Shown one piece after another: positions 12,201 to 24,048 of a stretch of 64,000 nt of DNA. Origin of the DNA: Haemonchus contortus (lineage: Eukaryota > Nematoda > Chromadorea > Rhabditida > Trichostrongylidae); the NCBI GenBank assembly GCA_000469685.2, contig LS997564.1, positions 26,457,459 to 26,521,458 on the forward strand, in the 5' to 3' direction. Position 1 is the stretch's first letter; every line of letters begins with the position of its first letter. Under the pieces are notes generated by a model that worked only from the letters and a program-made list of their open reading frames with translations, did no database searches and was not told where the DNA came from. The position numbers and the translations under genes were made by a program.

Positions 12201-12660
12201 CAATTTTCCAGGCGTCAACTTCTCACCCTTGGCACGTCAGCAGCTTGTTTATCATCCTTTCCTACGCCTTGTGACTCATTTGGCATTCCGGAGCAACGAT
12301 GAATAGGATGATGAGGCACGATGATTAAAAACACTCGCCACCCTCTTGAACATTTCACAGTCATAGAAAGAGATTAGTCAGTTCTACTCATCTACTACGA
12401 CTCAAGAAAAAGTCAGACAAATTCCGAAGACGACTTTCTCTTCCTTCGCTTCAATGGTATTCCATCAACAACTGATCTAGACTGCTTATTACCCATCTTT
12501 TGTAATACAAATAAAGGATAGAGACAATGATCGAAGAGCAACAGCTTTTGACGTTGATCGCTCACTTCTTTGGGATTGGCCCCACATTCGAACTCCATCC
12601 AGGATTGTACTGAATGGTTGCATGACCGATACAATTAATTACATCTACCAGCTGATGTAT
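9228..12660. other. no firmly supported gene
   Basis: Several open stretches look faintly protein-like (9738-10043; 11897-12060, where two frames compete) but have stops or unmatched splice phases. On the minus strand at 10630-10690 a segment between an acceptor-like TGACAG and a donor (GGAA|GTAAGTG) gives VRILLSHAIRETSFQGIR, a possible single exon. A 16-bp tandem duplication (AGGCCTACGTRCTCGA) lies at 10310-10341. No gene could be assembled. Confidence 0.3.
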
Positions 12661-12671
12661 AAGTCAATCTT

Positions 12672-12775
12672 TGTATCCTCCCGGACACGCTGGTACTGAT
12701 AAGCCGTTTCAGGAAGGATCGGTTAGCCTGAGTGGGAATCGGTACGGGAGTCGATCCCCAAGCCACGCGTATGTG
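12672..12775 (-). repeat. SINE fragment
   Basis: Partial copy of the SINE described at 34156-34372, in opposite orientation: the central block (TATCCTCCCGGAC...GGTACTGAT) followed by the box B region (GAGTCGATCCCC). Confidence 0.55.
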
Positions 12776-13239
12776 ATAGTGCGCCTATTGCCAACATACA
12801 AAATCGTCCAAATTTTCATTAATTGTAAGACCTTTCATAGCCTATAAATCTTATGAAGGTGTAAAAAACCTTTATGACGAATTGAAGAGTAATGAATGAG
12901 CTGACCTTGGCAGAATAGAGCAGCTGTTCGGGAAGGAAAGAACTTATAGTAGCAGAACAAGGCCAGCTGTGTGATGGATCACGGTGAACTTCATAATAGA
13001 TTTCTATCACTTATGGTCCAGGAATTCACTAACTTTGCTTAAATAATATAGCTATAGAGAATGACCGCAACGTATTCGTACGAATCCAAATGAGTGTACT
13101 CACCATGAAAAGCTCAATTTATCGAAGCATTGCTCCCAGATAGGTACTTTGAAATTTAATCTGTAACCACACTGGCACACAAGGTGCACAACAGATAGTA
13201 GGTGATGTAGTTGGATCCACCTCCCCGAATGATACGAGA

Positions 13240-13437
13240 ATCAAGTACCGGTCGATGCCCGCAGGACCAACCAAGCCTTGCATCCTTCTATGGGAGTTTA
13301 TTGGTTCCGGAAATGGTCGATAAGATGTAACACCGGTACATAGTACATCGGCTGAGTTATAGTGTAGCCCCTATACGCATTCATTATGCCACTACGATGG
13401 AAGTTGAATACGTGGGTGTGTCCCAAAAACGGGACTT
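13240..13437 (+). repeat. SINE copy, partial
   Basis: Plus-oriented copy of the same SINE. The head-side block (ACCAACCAAG), the central GTACATCGGCTGA and the tail (CCCCTATACGCATTCATTA ... GATGGAAGTTGAATAC) are in the expected order. The reverse-strand 64-codon ORF here is therefore repeat, not gene. Confidence 0.6.
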
Positions 13438-14648
13438 CAAGAAGACTAGTCATCGCTAATTTCATGAAGTCATCACCACTTAAGGCAGGCATTTTGTTGG
13501 TTTGGAAGATTGCCGTTGCCCCGGCTCACTCTACTTTTCATAAACGGAGAAGTCTGTAGACATAGCAAGCACCGCTCCAAAGAGGAACTAAGTATTTTGT
13601 ATAAGCCTAATCTTTAGTGTACATAAGAGCTCTCGTTTTAGCCGTGGGGTCCATCACTGAAGTATTGGTACCACGGCTAGAATTCCGTGTGGGGGTAAAG
13701 ACATCCAGCGAGCAGTGTACAGCCCTGACTGCCTATCCCACGTAAATTTTGAGGTACAAAAGATTATACGACGTCTACAAAACATTACTTCCCAAGAAAC
13801 TACGTGCGTGAGATCAGCGTAATCTGAATAAGAGTGGAATTAGAAAGCGTAATTTGGAATAAGTGAGGAATGAATCAAATACATGAACCCACAGGACTTC
13901 ATCAGGACTCCCGTTCATGGCGGGCTGAGCGCGTAGCAAGTGTGCTGGTGCGTCTGTAAAGTTCGTCGGAACTTTCTTACTGTTCTTCTCTTGCACCAGG
14001 AAATGTAAAAAATTCCGGGTTACCTCCAACATGAAAAGGAGGAAAGCTGGTTCATAGTCGGGCGAACCGACTGGTTTTGTTGTATTCGGATGTTATTGAA
14101 TATTCTGCACTGTATTGGACGTGAGGCAGCTAATGATGTTCCGAGTTGTTGTGGCAAACCAGCCAGAATTGATATTCATTCTTTCCGCTATTTTCTTCGG
14201 GTGTGTTCCCCCACTGATGAGCCCCGGGCAGCCTTGACGAGGGTGGGCGGACCCGTTCACGCGTTTTTCTTGCCGCTCCTAATCTGTCAAATTGGTTTTA
14301 CTTATTTGGCACGCTAGCACCCATACGGGTCGCACTTTTGTCGTCTTCCCTCATTAAACCTGCTCGTAGTAGAACGTGAGCTATTTTTAGGGCCTAAGTA
14401 CTTCCGTTTTTCGTTTTCTCTCTTCAAGAACTAAGTATTTATCATCACGCTGGCACTGAGCGACAAAGTGTTCGAAAAGGGCACGAGGCAATCAGATCCG
14501 CACCTCATCAATCAGTGCGCCTCTTCTGTTCCATTTCAAATTCATGGCACCGTTCCTTTTTACAATTTTTCTTCTCGAACTTCACTTTCTCTCAGACGAC
14601 TTTTTTTTTGAAATGCCGAAAATCTATCTGATTAATAATTAGGTGGCT

Positions 14649-16773
14649 CTACTTCGTTGCCCTCACTATGTAGCTGAAGAAATCTTCCCAGTTAATAATT
14701 TCACCATCTAAGCGAAGGGGAAAGCGCAGAAGGTTGTCACATCGTGTCCATCAGAATGGATATAGCGCAAGGTGGTCAGGTGGTACCAGCCTTTACTACG
14801 ATCTTTTGATGTTTTTGATAGAATCGATACGACAGCAGTGAGCAACTCGAAAACTGGCGATTAACCTACCATTGGACTTTTCTTCTGAGTCCGTGCGATC
14901 TCCAGGCTTTCGCTTGTCGTTTTTGGCATTGGCAGCTTCCCAAAAGGGATTCGAAATTTTATAAGATTTTATTAAAACCTGATGCCAAGATGGTAAACAA
15001 ATTTTTATCAACTTACGTTCAACTGCCATCGTATGTAGTAGCACAATGAATGCGTATAGGGGCTACACTATACAGTAGCGCTCAAAAGTATTCGGCGAAA
15101 TGCTTCTTCCGTTGTAATTCTCAGTCGTAACTCCTTTCCTACTGGATCTAATCATGCGAAATTTCAGTATGTGTAGCATGGGTGTAGTGTAAATATTTAC
15201 CACTGTTAACCTGCACTCTGCTCATGTTCCAGATATCCAAAAGAGTTTGAACAAAAATTCAACTGGAAATACGAGTGGTGGTCCTTTTATGAGCCCTTTC
15301 CTTTTTGCCATGTCTTAAGTGTACGAGCACTAATGTCGAACCCAGAAGAGAAGAAAAACGTACATAAGGTCGGAATAACTGCAGGCTTCACAAAGTTGCT
15401 TTCAGCACAGTCTACAAACGCCTCCCCATTAGTATGTGGATATGGCTGTTTTGCAGTCAAATAGTCTTGGATAGTGTGGAATATGCTTCAATACAACATA
15501 TCAAAATTTCGTGCGATTTGCTCTACTGAGAAAAAAGTTACGGCATGTTAAAGTTGGCCGAATACTTTGGAGCGCTACTGTAGCTTGTGGTGGTCAGCTG
15601 ATATACTAGTCAGTGCTTTTATCTTCATATATCTTTATTATTGCAAAACTATGCCAAGATTTATTGAGAGTCGATCATGGATTCGAAATTGATTACCACC
15701 CAACTTGACCGTTTTTTTATATGATTTTCTACTTCAAGCCTGTTACACAGAATATGGCAGTCGTGGATCGCTCCACTCACCTCAACCCAATAATAGGAAC
15801 TAGTCGAACCTTTTACAACTGTTGAAGCTCTCAGGAAGTCGTAGGATTTGTAGTTGTAGGATTTCAAGCCAAAGAACTCACCTAGCAGATCCTTCTCAAT
15901 TACCCCGGAATTATTCAGATAAGCAAAGCGATATACACCTTTGAATATGCCGATGTTCAGTAAACAAAGATTTTCGATGCCTCTAGTGTTTGTTCAGTGA
16001 ACAACTTAGGTAATTTTTTATTTGGGTGGAGATGGTGCCGCGGCATGTGGCGAACTATCACACATGGCCTGGGGATAAATCCTAGATTGAATCACCCCGA
16101 CTAACGAAGCCTTCATCTCTCAGTTCAGGGTTCGGTTAACTGGTACTAGACTTGTTTGAGAATACAAAACCTTTCCATCGACTGGCCCCCTCAGGTTTTA
16201 GTTAGTCCTCAGTCTGTACTGGTCAGTATAGACTACTCATCAAAAGCGCAGCTTCGAACCTGAATGAGGGGTTGCACCACAGAAACTGGATTGATCAATG
16301 CCAAAAACTTTACCCTCAATTTTTCTGATCTGATCCACCAGTTGCTTGTTTAAAGTTTAAGGAAAAACGGGGTACATAAAGAACCAAGCCGAGACAACCG
16401 AAAAACCAGGTCAATTCAACAAAACCAAATTGGAAGTTGAGGTAATAAATAATGGAATCCATCAATCTGAGAACAGCCATGATGTCGGAAGTGACCCAAT
16501 AAATTATTCAAATTTGAAATTCGATTCAGATCTAAAACCTGTGGAGGTGAGAAAAAGCTGTCAGCAGGCTCGTTACAACTCTGAAATTACTCCTCATTAA
16601 TCCCAGAAACACGCAACCCAACATATCTATCTGAAAATTTCAACAGCAGCGTAATTACAGCGTCTCGACGGCGGGATTTTTTTCGTCCTAATTTAAGACC
16701 GCTGTTTTAGATGTTGCGCAACGAACGCTGACCTCCAAAAGTTCGACTCAGATGAAATCAATAAAGTAGTGAG
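14649..16773 (-). CDS. EF-hand protein gene, 3' part (5 exons)
   Basis: Minus-strand exons, all consistent in reading phase: 16773-16733, 15982-15882, 15818-15781, 14978-14870 and 14707-14649, ending at a TAG. Donors include CTAG|GTGAGT, GAG|GTGAGT and AATG|GTAGGT. Acceptors include TTCAACAG, GGCATCAG and TTCGCTTAG. The last junction builds an EF-hand loop (EKSNDGEIINWE: Asp at 5, Gly at 6, Ile at 8, Glu at 12), followed by DFFSYIVRATK and the stop. An earlier exon has a degenerate EF-hand-like stretch (YLNNSGVIEKDLL) lacking the first Asp. The exon between is polar and charged (KNDKRKPGDRTDSEEKSN). EF-hands bind calcium, so a calcium-sensor or buffer role of the calmodulin/calexcitin/sarcoplasmic-binding type is likely, but the subfamily is open. 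The 802-base third intron contains SINE fragments. The start and 5' exons were not found. The 41-base first exon listed is the least certain. Confidence 0.65.
15020..15080 (-). repeat. SINE fragment in intron
   Basis: Tail block of the SINE (AATGAATGCGTATAGGGGCTA) in reverse orientation relative to the copy at 13240-13437. It lies within an intron of the EF-hand gene. Confidence 0.55.
15585..15640 (-). repeat. SINE fragment in intron
   Basis: The central block (TTGTGGTGGTCAGCTGATAT ... CAGTGCTTTTATCTTC) matches the other SINE copies. It is truncated on both sides and inside the same intron as the previous fragment. Confidence 0.55.
16022..16190 (+). repeat. SINE copy (head and middle)
   Basis: Box A-like head (GGTGCCGCGGCATGTGGCG), box B-like region (TAGATTGAATCACC), then the central block (GTTAACTGGTACTAGACTTG and CATCGACTGGC). 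The tail is missing. It lies in the long intron between the first two exons of the EF-hand gene model. Confidence 0.65.
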
Positions 16774-17169
16774 CTGAAACAGGCGTCCTTTTAGATCAAA
16801 ATATGGCTACTTTATCTATCAAACAGCAACCTGACTTGCTTCAGATTGAGCTTTTTATTGATCACATAGTAATTATTGATCTTTTCAAAATTGATATACA
16901 AAATCTTATCAATAGAATGGTTCTGACTTGATGAAAATGGCTATACTTTGATCTCAAAATGAACGACCATTTCAATTTCAAGATTCTTACAACTATTCTG
17001 AGGCTTCTCATGATTTTTGCTCTGTCTTGTAGCTTTTTGTTGTTGTTGTTCCTTTCCTTTCTGTTGTTCCTTTCTATTGAAATAATCGTGAAATACTTTC
17101 ACAAAAAGCCCAATCAAACTTGCGAGTTGTTGAAGGATAAAAATAAGTCTTTTATCCCGAATCAATCTC

Positions 17170-17430
17170 GTTCCGGGATGCGCCCAAACATTCGACTTCA
17201 ATCCAGAATCGTGGTGACGTTTTGAATACGTATGTGGCCTTTACAATAACCTGTGGTGGTCAGCTAATGAACAGCTCGGCGTTTATATCCTTCAAAATGA
17301 GTCTTGCAAGATGCAGGAGGAACAAATTATTTCTTTGGGTGCAGCAGTTTATGACCTGGGATTCGATCCCCGAACCACAGTTGTGGAGACTGGGTAATTG
17401 CTCTGCACCACGCCCTACCAGTATAATATC
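17170..17430 (-). repeat. SINE copy, near full length
   Basis: In plus-strand reading it runs from the tail (GGGATGCGCCC) through GTGACGTTTTGAATACGTAT and TGTGGTGGTCAGCTAATG to the box B region (GGGATTCGATCCCCGAACC), so the element is on the minus strand. Open frames at 17222-17521 are repeat-derived. Confidence 0.65.
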
Positions 17431-17439
17431 AACAGTAGC

Positions 17440-19750
17440 CTCCATTTTGTTCACGCAAGAAGATAATTGTTGGCATTCCTCTATGACAAGCGAGGAAGAA
17501 ACAGAAAAACTGAAATTATGATAGCTGTCCCCATAATTTGATAATTTGTCCAGTTCTTCTTTCTCAGAGATAATTGCCCCATCCTAATGTCTCGAAATCT
17601 TCATGAGGTCGCAAAGGAGGTGCCAAAAAGTAGTGGTTAGTATCGGATTTCCTCGACAGAAGGGCGAGCTGTTGAATGAACGAAATCGTGGCATTTCTCT
17701 GGAATATAGGATGTTGGGGATAGGGTTTGGAGGGTTGACTTACTATACTAGAACTTACATTTGTGGAGTAGCTGAAGTTTGGCATTCCATGAATTACAAC
17801 TTCATTACTATCGCGTGTGAGAGCTTCTTTAGGGGTGGGAACTCAAGAGAGCTGGGAATGTTTATGAGGATCCACCACATTCAGCAACGATGATAAGTGC
17901 TACCTCATCAAAATTATACGTTTACCTATGAATCCAGCACCGCTTTTGAAATTGTTGTAGAGTGAATCCGCCAAGAATTCAAATCTTCTATATTTATCTG
18001 ACGATACCCATGATCAACCTTCACTGAGCGGATATTTCAACCCTTTCGCCTTCTCAAAATCTGGAAGCGAAGCTTGGTGCTGCAACGCTAGATCGGCCAC
18101 TCAAGGATGAACTTTTAGCGCAATGAGCAATCTTAAGCAGCCAAGCATTCCTTACCGACCTCGTCGTAATTTAAGTTTTGCAAAAGGCGAGAAAGTGAAC
18201 GAGGTCATAGGTTGGGGCCACACCTAATCATTTTTAGATCCCTAGCAACTTGACTCGAGTGTATTTTCATTGGTTTTTTAATCCAAATATTCAGTAAAAG
18301 CTAAGTGTCTATGTCCCGAAGACAATTCTAGTAGCATTTGGTTCTTTCCCCACCCCTTTCCTGTTTATTCCTTCGTAAAAGGCGGCTGCAATCGGCGCGG
18401 TCAAAGATGTGATCCCTTAAGGGCGACACTGATTAGAGGAAAGTAAGCCGCTCAAAATACTCACATGACTCACCGTTTACGGCAACAAATCATTGCTGAG
18501 CAATGGGCTGCACTCCTTCCGAGAAGCCTGTCTTGCTCCATTCCATCTGTTTCCCTGCTTTCGGCCAGGATTATTCGAACCCCACATCGAAAGGGAATGA
18601 AGGCAATGAAGAGTGCGCTCGTGATCCACCCAATAATGCCCGCTTTGGCACGTTTTCAAATCATCAGAGGTCCCTCATTCAAAAAAAAAACGGCAGCCTA
18701 TACTGCTCCAAAGGGCGATTGCTTTGTCATGAAAAAACCGTCCACGCCCTTTCTTAGTGATAAAATCAGCCGCCAGTTTCCATCTGCATGCCAGTCGGCC
18801 TGGAAAATTACGCTTCTTCCGAAAATTGTTTGTATTCCAAGGTGGAACTGCTCATATTACCTGAGGATGGATCAGTTTATGTAACTCCCTCAAAATGAGT
18901 CTCTAGTTACGTTCAACAATGGGAGCACCACCTCCAATCTGAGGAGTTCACATGGATGATATTATCCTCCTTCCATAATTGCCCTTCAATATTACTGAAG
19001 AAATTTTTCAAGTCGTGTAATTACCTACTCGTGGTGTGCAACACCCACCCACCCCCCTCCCCCCCCCCTTCTCAATCGCACAGAGGTCAATCGAATATTC
19101 AGTCTGTCCACAATCAACTTCTCGATTCTAAGCGTGAACAAAGCTCTTTTTCCCTACTTTTTGCGAGTTCTTCTTCCTCAATACAGCTACTTCTACCAAG
19201 AATTTGCCTCTATCAAACGCTTGATCATATGATTCCAAGCAGAATTCGAATGCGTGGCGCATACCTGAAAATGATCCTCCCGCGCTGTGCATTCCCCTCT
19301 TGATCCCTTGTCAATAACTTGGGTGAGACTGTGTGAACAAGGGTTAACCCTGTTGTGACATACGGCAGTTAACCTCCTCGTCAAGCCATGACCTTCTACG
19401 TTTCACTAAATTGTCAGCTCATTTTAATGCCACTTGACATGACCGTTCACTTTCAATCATCGTTCAGCCATTATGGCCGCTCTCTCCTTTCAACTTTTCC
19501 TTTCAATTTCCTTTCTATCGTAGCTTCTTCTCTAGCATATTAGCATATGGAAATAGACTACCAGCTTTTTCAAGGCTAATTTTACTTCTCGTGTTACACT
19601 TTTCTTCTTTTTACTTCAAAATGAACGATTACGGTAATCCATGGCTTACTTACTTTCTCGCTCTTGTAGGACCTCACCATTTAAATTTGCACTAATTAAG
19701 GTTTTCATAATAATATAGGATGTAGTCTTTAACATTAATCGATCCCACTA
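17440..19750. other. intergenic, one possible exon
   Basis: At 18569-18669 (+), after TTTCGGCCAG and before AG|GTCCCT, there is a 101-base open segment whose translation includes GNEECARDPPNNARFGTFSN. It looks protein-like, but the donor is weak and no partner exon was found. A C-run (CACCCACCCCCCTCC...) lies at about 19043-19069. Nothing else is recognisable. Confidence 0.3.
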
Positions 19751-19975
19751 TTAAGATGCGCCCTTGCATGACTTCCATTGGCAATCGTAGTGACGTTGTG
19801 AATGCGTACTCGGCATATGAAATGAATTGCCATGACCAGCCGGCGTACAGACCAGAGCTTTTATCCTCCCAGACGAATCTCATACCCATTACACGACATT
19901 GGATTGAAGGAATGCCTGTTCGGGTACCGATTCGTGATCCGGTCCCTGGACCATGCGCCCTTTGCCACACACAAC
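19750..19975 (-). repeat. SINE copy
   Basis: Plus-strand reading shows the tail (GATGCGCCCTTGCATGACTTC), GTGACGTTGTGAATGCGTA, the central GACCAGCCGGCGTACA and TTATCCTCCCAGAC, then the box B side (CCGATTCGTGATCC). Element on the minus strand. Confidence 0.65.
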
Positions 19976-20614
19976 CCCCACCCCAAATTTTGATAATAAA
20001 AATTAAGGTAGAACTAACACCACCTTAAAGGGGTAATAGCTTTGGAGACGCTTGTTTCTTCGTTTCTCAGTTACTACAACGGGAGGTGAGCCTAAAACGT
20101 AATCCATACCATCTTAACAGATACACTGGAGTTCTCATAGAAGAGGTGGAGCGGAATTATCATCCCTTATCCTTCCAATTTACGTGGGCACCAACGTATT
20201 CGAATTCTGTTCATAGTCGGAGTGCTCTTTGAATGCTCTCATTAATGGCACTGAGATTCTAGTTATCTCGTACAATAGAATGTCGTCGCATTTTTAAAGC
20301 ATTAGCAGTGACACAGAAATCACCTACATTACCTTTCGTCCCGTTGATTATCGATTTTCTCGAGCGCCAGTGACGTCCCATTCCTGTCGCGAGCCGGCGG
20401 TCCACAGTCATTGCTCTACATAGTTACAATTTGAAGCAACTACCTCAGAGCGAGGCTGAGTAGCAATATTTGAGATGAGTATTCCCTGATTATTCTTCGA
20501 TCCAGTCCAGCAAGTAAGGTTACAAGTGAAACTAGACTTTCCACACAAAAGTCGAGGCAATAAAGCCTCTTAGCGCTGAATAATTTGCTCCCCTCATTCC
20601 GTTTCTTGTAAAAG

Positions 20615-20750
20615 TCATGGGTTTTTTGAATGTGACCTATACAATGACTTGCGGTCCCCAGTCGGGCCTCTGACCCCGGAGGGATCGAGGGCTCGGATGG
20701 CTTAGTCAGGATTGATGCGAAGGCCATTCATGTGACAGGGCGCCCCTTGT
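20615..20750 (-). repeat. SINE copy, partial
   Basis: Contains GAATGTGACCTATACAATGA and CTTGCGG, matching the SINE tail-to-centre region in minus orientation. The remainder is diverged. Confidence 0.5.
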
Positions 20751-21779
20751 CGCTATACCACCTTCGTACTACCTCATTTTCAAGTAAGAACCCGAATGAT
20801 TTCTTGATTCTCTTGGGTCTTTTCTTCCTCCTAAAATGACCTGTGGTACGCACATGAATGACTAAGGTCTTCTGAGGCGAAACAAGCAAGTACTCCTAAC
20901 AAAGTAATGTGTGTTCTACCTTTCAGAAATCTGTATTTTCACTCATATAGCTGGAATGAGCTCGGTTAGCTTTTGCCCCCTCTGTAATTTCGAGCTCTTT
21001 CTCTGTAACAGTGAAACTAACTCGCAAGAGAGGCATATCAGACAAGGGACCGTTCAATGTCGAAAAAAACGTCAAGCTTCATATTAAATCCCTTTCATGA
21101 CGCCATGCAGTCGCTTTCACACATCCCTAATCAGAAGAAAAAGGGTACGATGAGTTTTTCTTCAAAGATATTTACATGGGCGTACCTCTTTGCCTGCAAA
21201 CCTGGTACTCTCTAATGAAATAAAAGCTAACGAACCGTTTGTTGACATCTTTTCGAGCTTATTTCATTCCCTTTTCCTACCTATTCCAATCCTATTTTAT
21301 GTAGCCGCCAGAGCTCCCATAGTATAGGGCCACATGCTCTTGATTTGGAAACTTTCTCTTTTTTCTGACATTCCCCAGCATCAGCCTTCCATAAGCTCTT
21401 GGATACCAGCCAGGTATGCCCAGAATGCACCAGAATGGGGCGGCATTGTGTAGGTATGCGGCAATTAGATGAAAAATTGCCATATCTGTCACAATGCCCA
21501 TCACAATACGTCGTTCTTGCCGTCGGCGACAGATCCAATCAAAAGACTATTTGACAGGAATGACGAGGAAATTCTCCCAAGAAAGCTCTCCAGGCGTTCC
21601 TTGGCATTATGAATACAGGCATTATGAAGGAAAACCCGACATTACTGTGCTTTCCTGGATCCTACAAGATAAACAAATAGTACTGGCCACCTAGGTGATA
21701 TAGATTCTCCAAGGTTGCAGTAGAACGCCTATCAGTTTTGAACTGAGAGGCTGAAAGTCTTTCAGCCCTAATCAACCCC

Positions 21780-22010
21780 GTTCTTTTGGGATGCGCCCCA
21801 GCATTTGACTCCCATTCAGAGTCGTAGTGACGTTCTTTTGAATGCGTATCTGACTCATACAATGACTTCCGGTGGTCACCCGACGTACAAATCAGCGCTT
21901 CTATTATACTAAAAAGGCCTGATACCCAGGAGGGATGTTAGACTCATATAGTCTGACTCCGTACTTATTTAGGATTTGATCCCTGGATCAGGCGTGCGTG
22001 ATCACGTGCC
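21780..22010 (-). repeat. SINE copy, near full length
   Basis: Shows GGGATGCGCCCCAGCATTTG, CGTAGTGACGTTCTTTTGAA, the central GGTGGTCACCCGACGTACAA and the box B side (GGATTTGATCCCTGG), in the family order. Minus-oriented. Confidence 0.65.
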
Positions 22011-22642
22011 TACGCCTTCGCCGCCAAATCTGAACTATTGTTAGGAAAAACCAGACGAAGAACTAGCTAAGTCCTTTTACGTTGACCGGGTATTAGGAGG
22101 AAAGGAATCGAAAGGGGTAAGACACTGATTTGTTGACTACGGATGGCCACCTTCTCTTTGGGCTACAATTCCTTATTAGTTTTGGAAAAGTAGTTGGTTT
22201 CACCTTAATTTCCATCGTTAGAGGGTGTTAGGGCTGGGTTATTTTGGAATATGCAGGCTCTACTTTCTTCGAAAACTGTTTTGGTGAATTTGCTTTACTC
22301 ACGTAGAGGCGTATTACCTTCCTGGTTCCAATGAATATTATATGATAGTGATATGATACTGATATAAAGTGCATATGCCATTTTCTGACTTTCTCAGTAA
22401 GGCTTCGCAACTTTCTCAAAATTCCCATTTCACTGAAAATTGCAAGGAACAAAGTTTTAGACATAACTTTTCCTTTGATGAGAAAACCCCCGTCCCTTCC
22501 AGAGCCTTCGAAGGCTGCTACGATTCAAAAAGAAATCAGATCCATGGCGCATTTGAGGTTCGCATGTTTGAAAGGATTCACTGATTCATTGGACGGCACG
22601 TGACTTTTAGAAGAATTGCCATGGGAATATTAGCTCGTATAC

Positions 22643-22746
22643 GTTGTCGCTAGCACATTTTGCCCGAATAAAGAAGCGGTCGAAAGAATTTCCTTCCCAA
22701 TTGCATTCTGGCAATCTGCCTGGGCGTTTTTTTCCAAATTCATGAC
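22643..22746 (-). CDS. possible internal exon, unknown protein
   Basis: Minus-strand segment between a CATTTCATCAG acceptor and an AAC|GTATAC donor, 104 bases, giving a helical-looking peptide that begins VMNLEKNAQADCQNAIGKEI. Upstream on the same strand (22812-23054 and 23332-23580) are other open, charged stretches that could belong to the same gene. Frames compete there and phases could not be linked. Confidence 0.3.
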
Positions 22747-24010
22747 CTGATGAAATGACTTGTTTCTTCCGCTCACTTCTCGTGGAATCCGAGAATGAGG
22801 GCAGCACGACATCACGCGAGAATCCGGCTCGGTTTCCTCTTCCCGAGTCGTTCGCTCTCACTACTACTACTAGTCCCTAGACGAATGTGGTATAGATGTT
22901 TGGCAGATATGATCGTAGATTTCTGTCGTATCCATTCATTAGAAGCGCTTGTGCTATCGCTAACCTCATGAGTGAGTCGCTCCGCCCTCTTATGGGCCCA
23001 GAGTTGCTCATCCGCCTGCCTCGTACCGCTCCAGGCTACGCCTTCATCAAGCAACCACCTAACGATTTATTCCCAATTTGGCGAGTCCTCCTTGACTAAT
23101 CAGTACTTGGGTATGATAGCTTTCAGGGGCGGGAGAATGATTTCCGTTGGAGCTTGAAGTGAGGTAGAAAAAGAGGGTAGGAAGGCGGTTTTACCGGGCG
23201 TACTGGAAGACTGCTGAGACCTTGCTCGATTTTGCTTTGTAGCGTAATTAGCTGAATAGGAATCCAATCAAGATACAAATCTGGCTCAGGCTTAAGGAAC
23301 AGTGGATTGCAATTGCGGAGACCGCCTGTTTTCATCGAAAACATCTGCGAAAGTCAATTTGTCCCCAGAAACGCTCTTCTAATTCATCAAAAATCATACA
23401 CGACGAAATTCTTCCCCTGGTAACAGCTGTTTCCTCATTTTTTGCTTTCTCGCTACACATTTTCTGCAGTAGTCGCAAAAATTCCTCATTTTCAAGTATT
23501 GCAACAGCTGCTTTAGTCGTTAGTCGTTGTCGATGATGGTTGGTCTTTAGTCGGATTGCTAGCCGCTTTCCGAACAGCAATTGAATCTTGTCATTAATCG
23601 GCTTGTTTCGTTGTCATTTACCCTTCCAAGTTGTATTGGTTTACTGGAATCTAATCCTCTTCCCTTCTCAATGCATGAGTACTAGAAACATCAGAGAGTG
23701 AGAGAGAGTGGATCTGAACTATTTCGTTCTTCCGTCCTCTCTTAAGCAAACAGCTCCAACTGGGAGGACATCATTGATAGTAAGGGAGAGTAAGTATAGG
23801 CTGGTGTGAATCGTAAGAGAGAAGAGCTATAGGAGACTGCAGCTCAACGAGCCAAATCTTGGTGATAAAGGGGATGATCTCAGATGAGAGTATAAGTCGA
23901 GGAGACATCCCCTAACGCGATTTCCCTTTGCGGAATGACCCGAAGGTGGTCAGAAAAGTACTCTTGACGGTAGAATAGGACTCCTTTATCCATACAACAT
24001 TCATTTTTGA

Positions 24011-24048
24011 TTTTAGAGCCATGAAGGCCAACCTTCATGGCTCTAAAA
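24011..24048. repeat. perfect 17-bp stem hairpin
   Basis: TTTTAGAGCCATGAAGG is followed by a 4-base loop (CCAA) and then its exact reverse complement. The stem begins with TTTT and ends with AAAA. It may be a fold-back remnant or a structured RNA. No promoter or conserved family is apparent. Confidence 0.9.

Noticed and set aside
21281..21538. Membrane-like minus frame (MAIFHLIAAYLHNAAPFW)
   Set aside because: A second frame is open over the same bases, and there are no joined splice sites or homologous neighbours.
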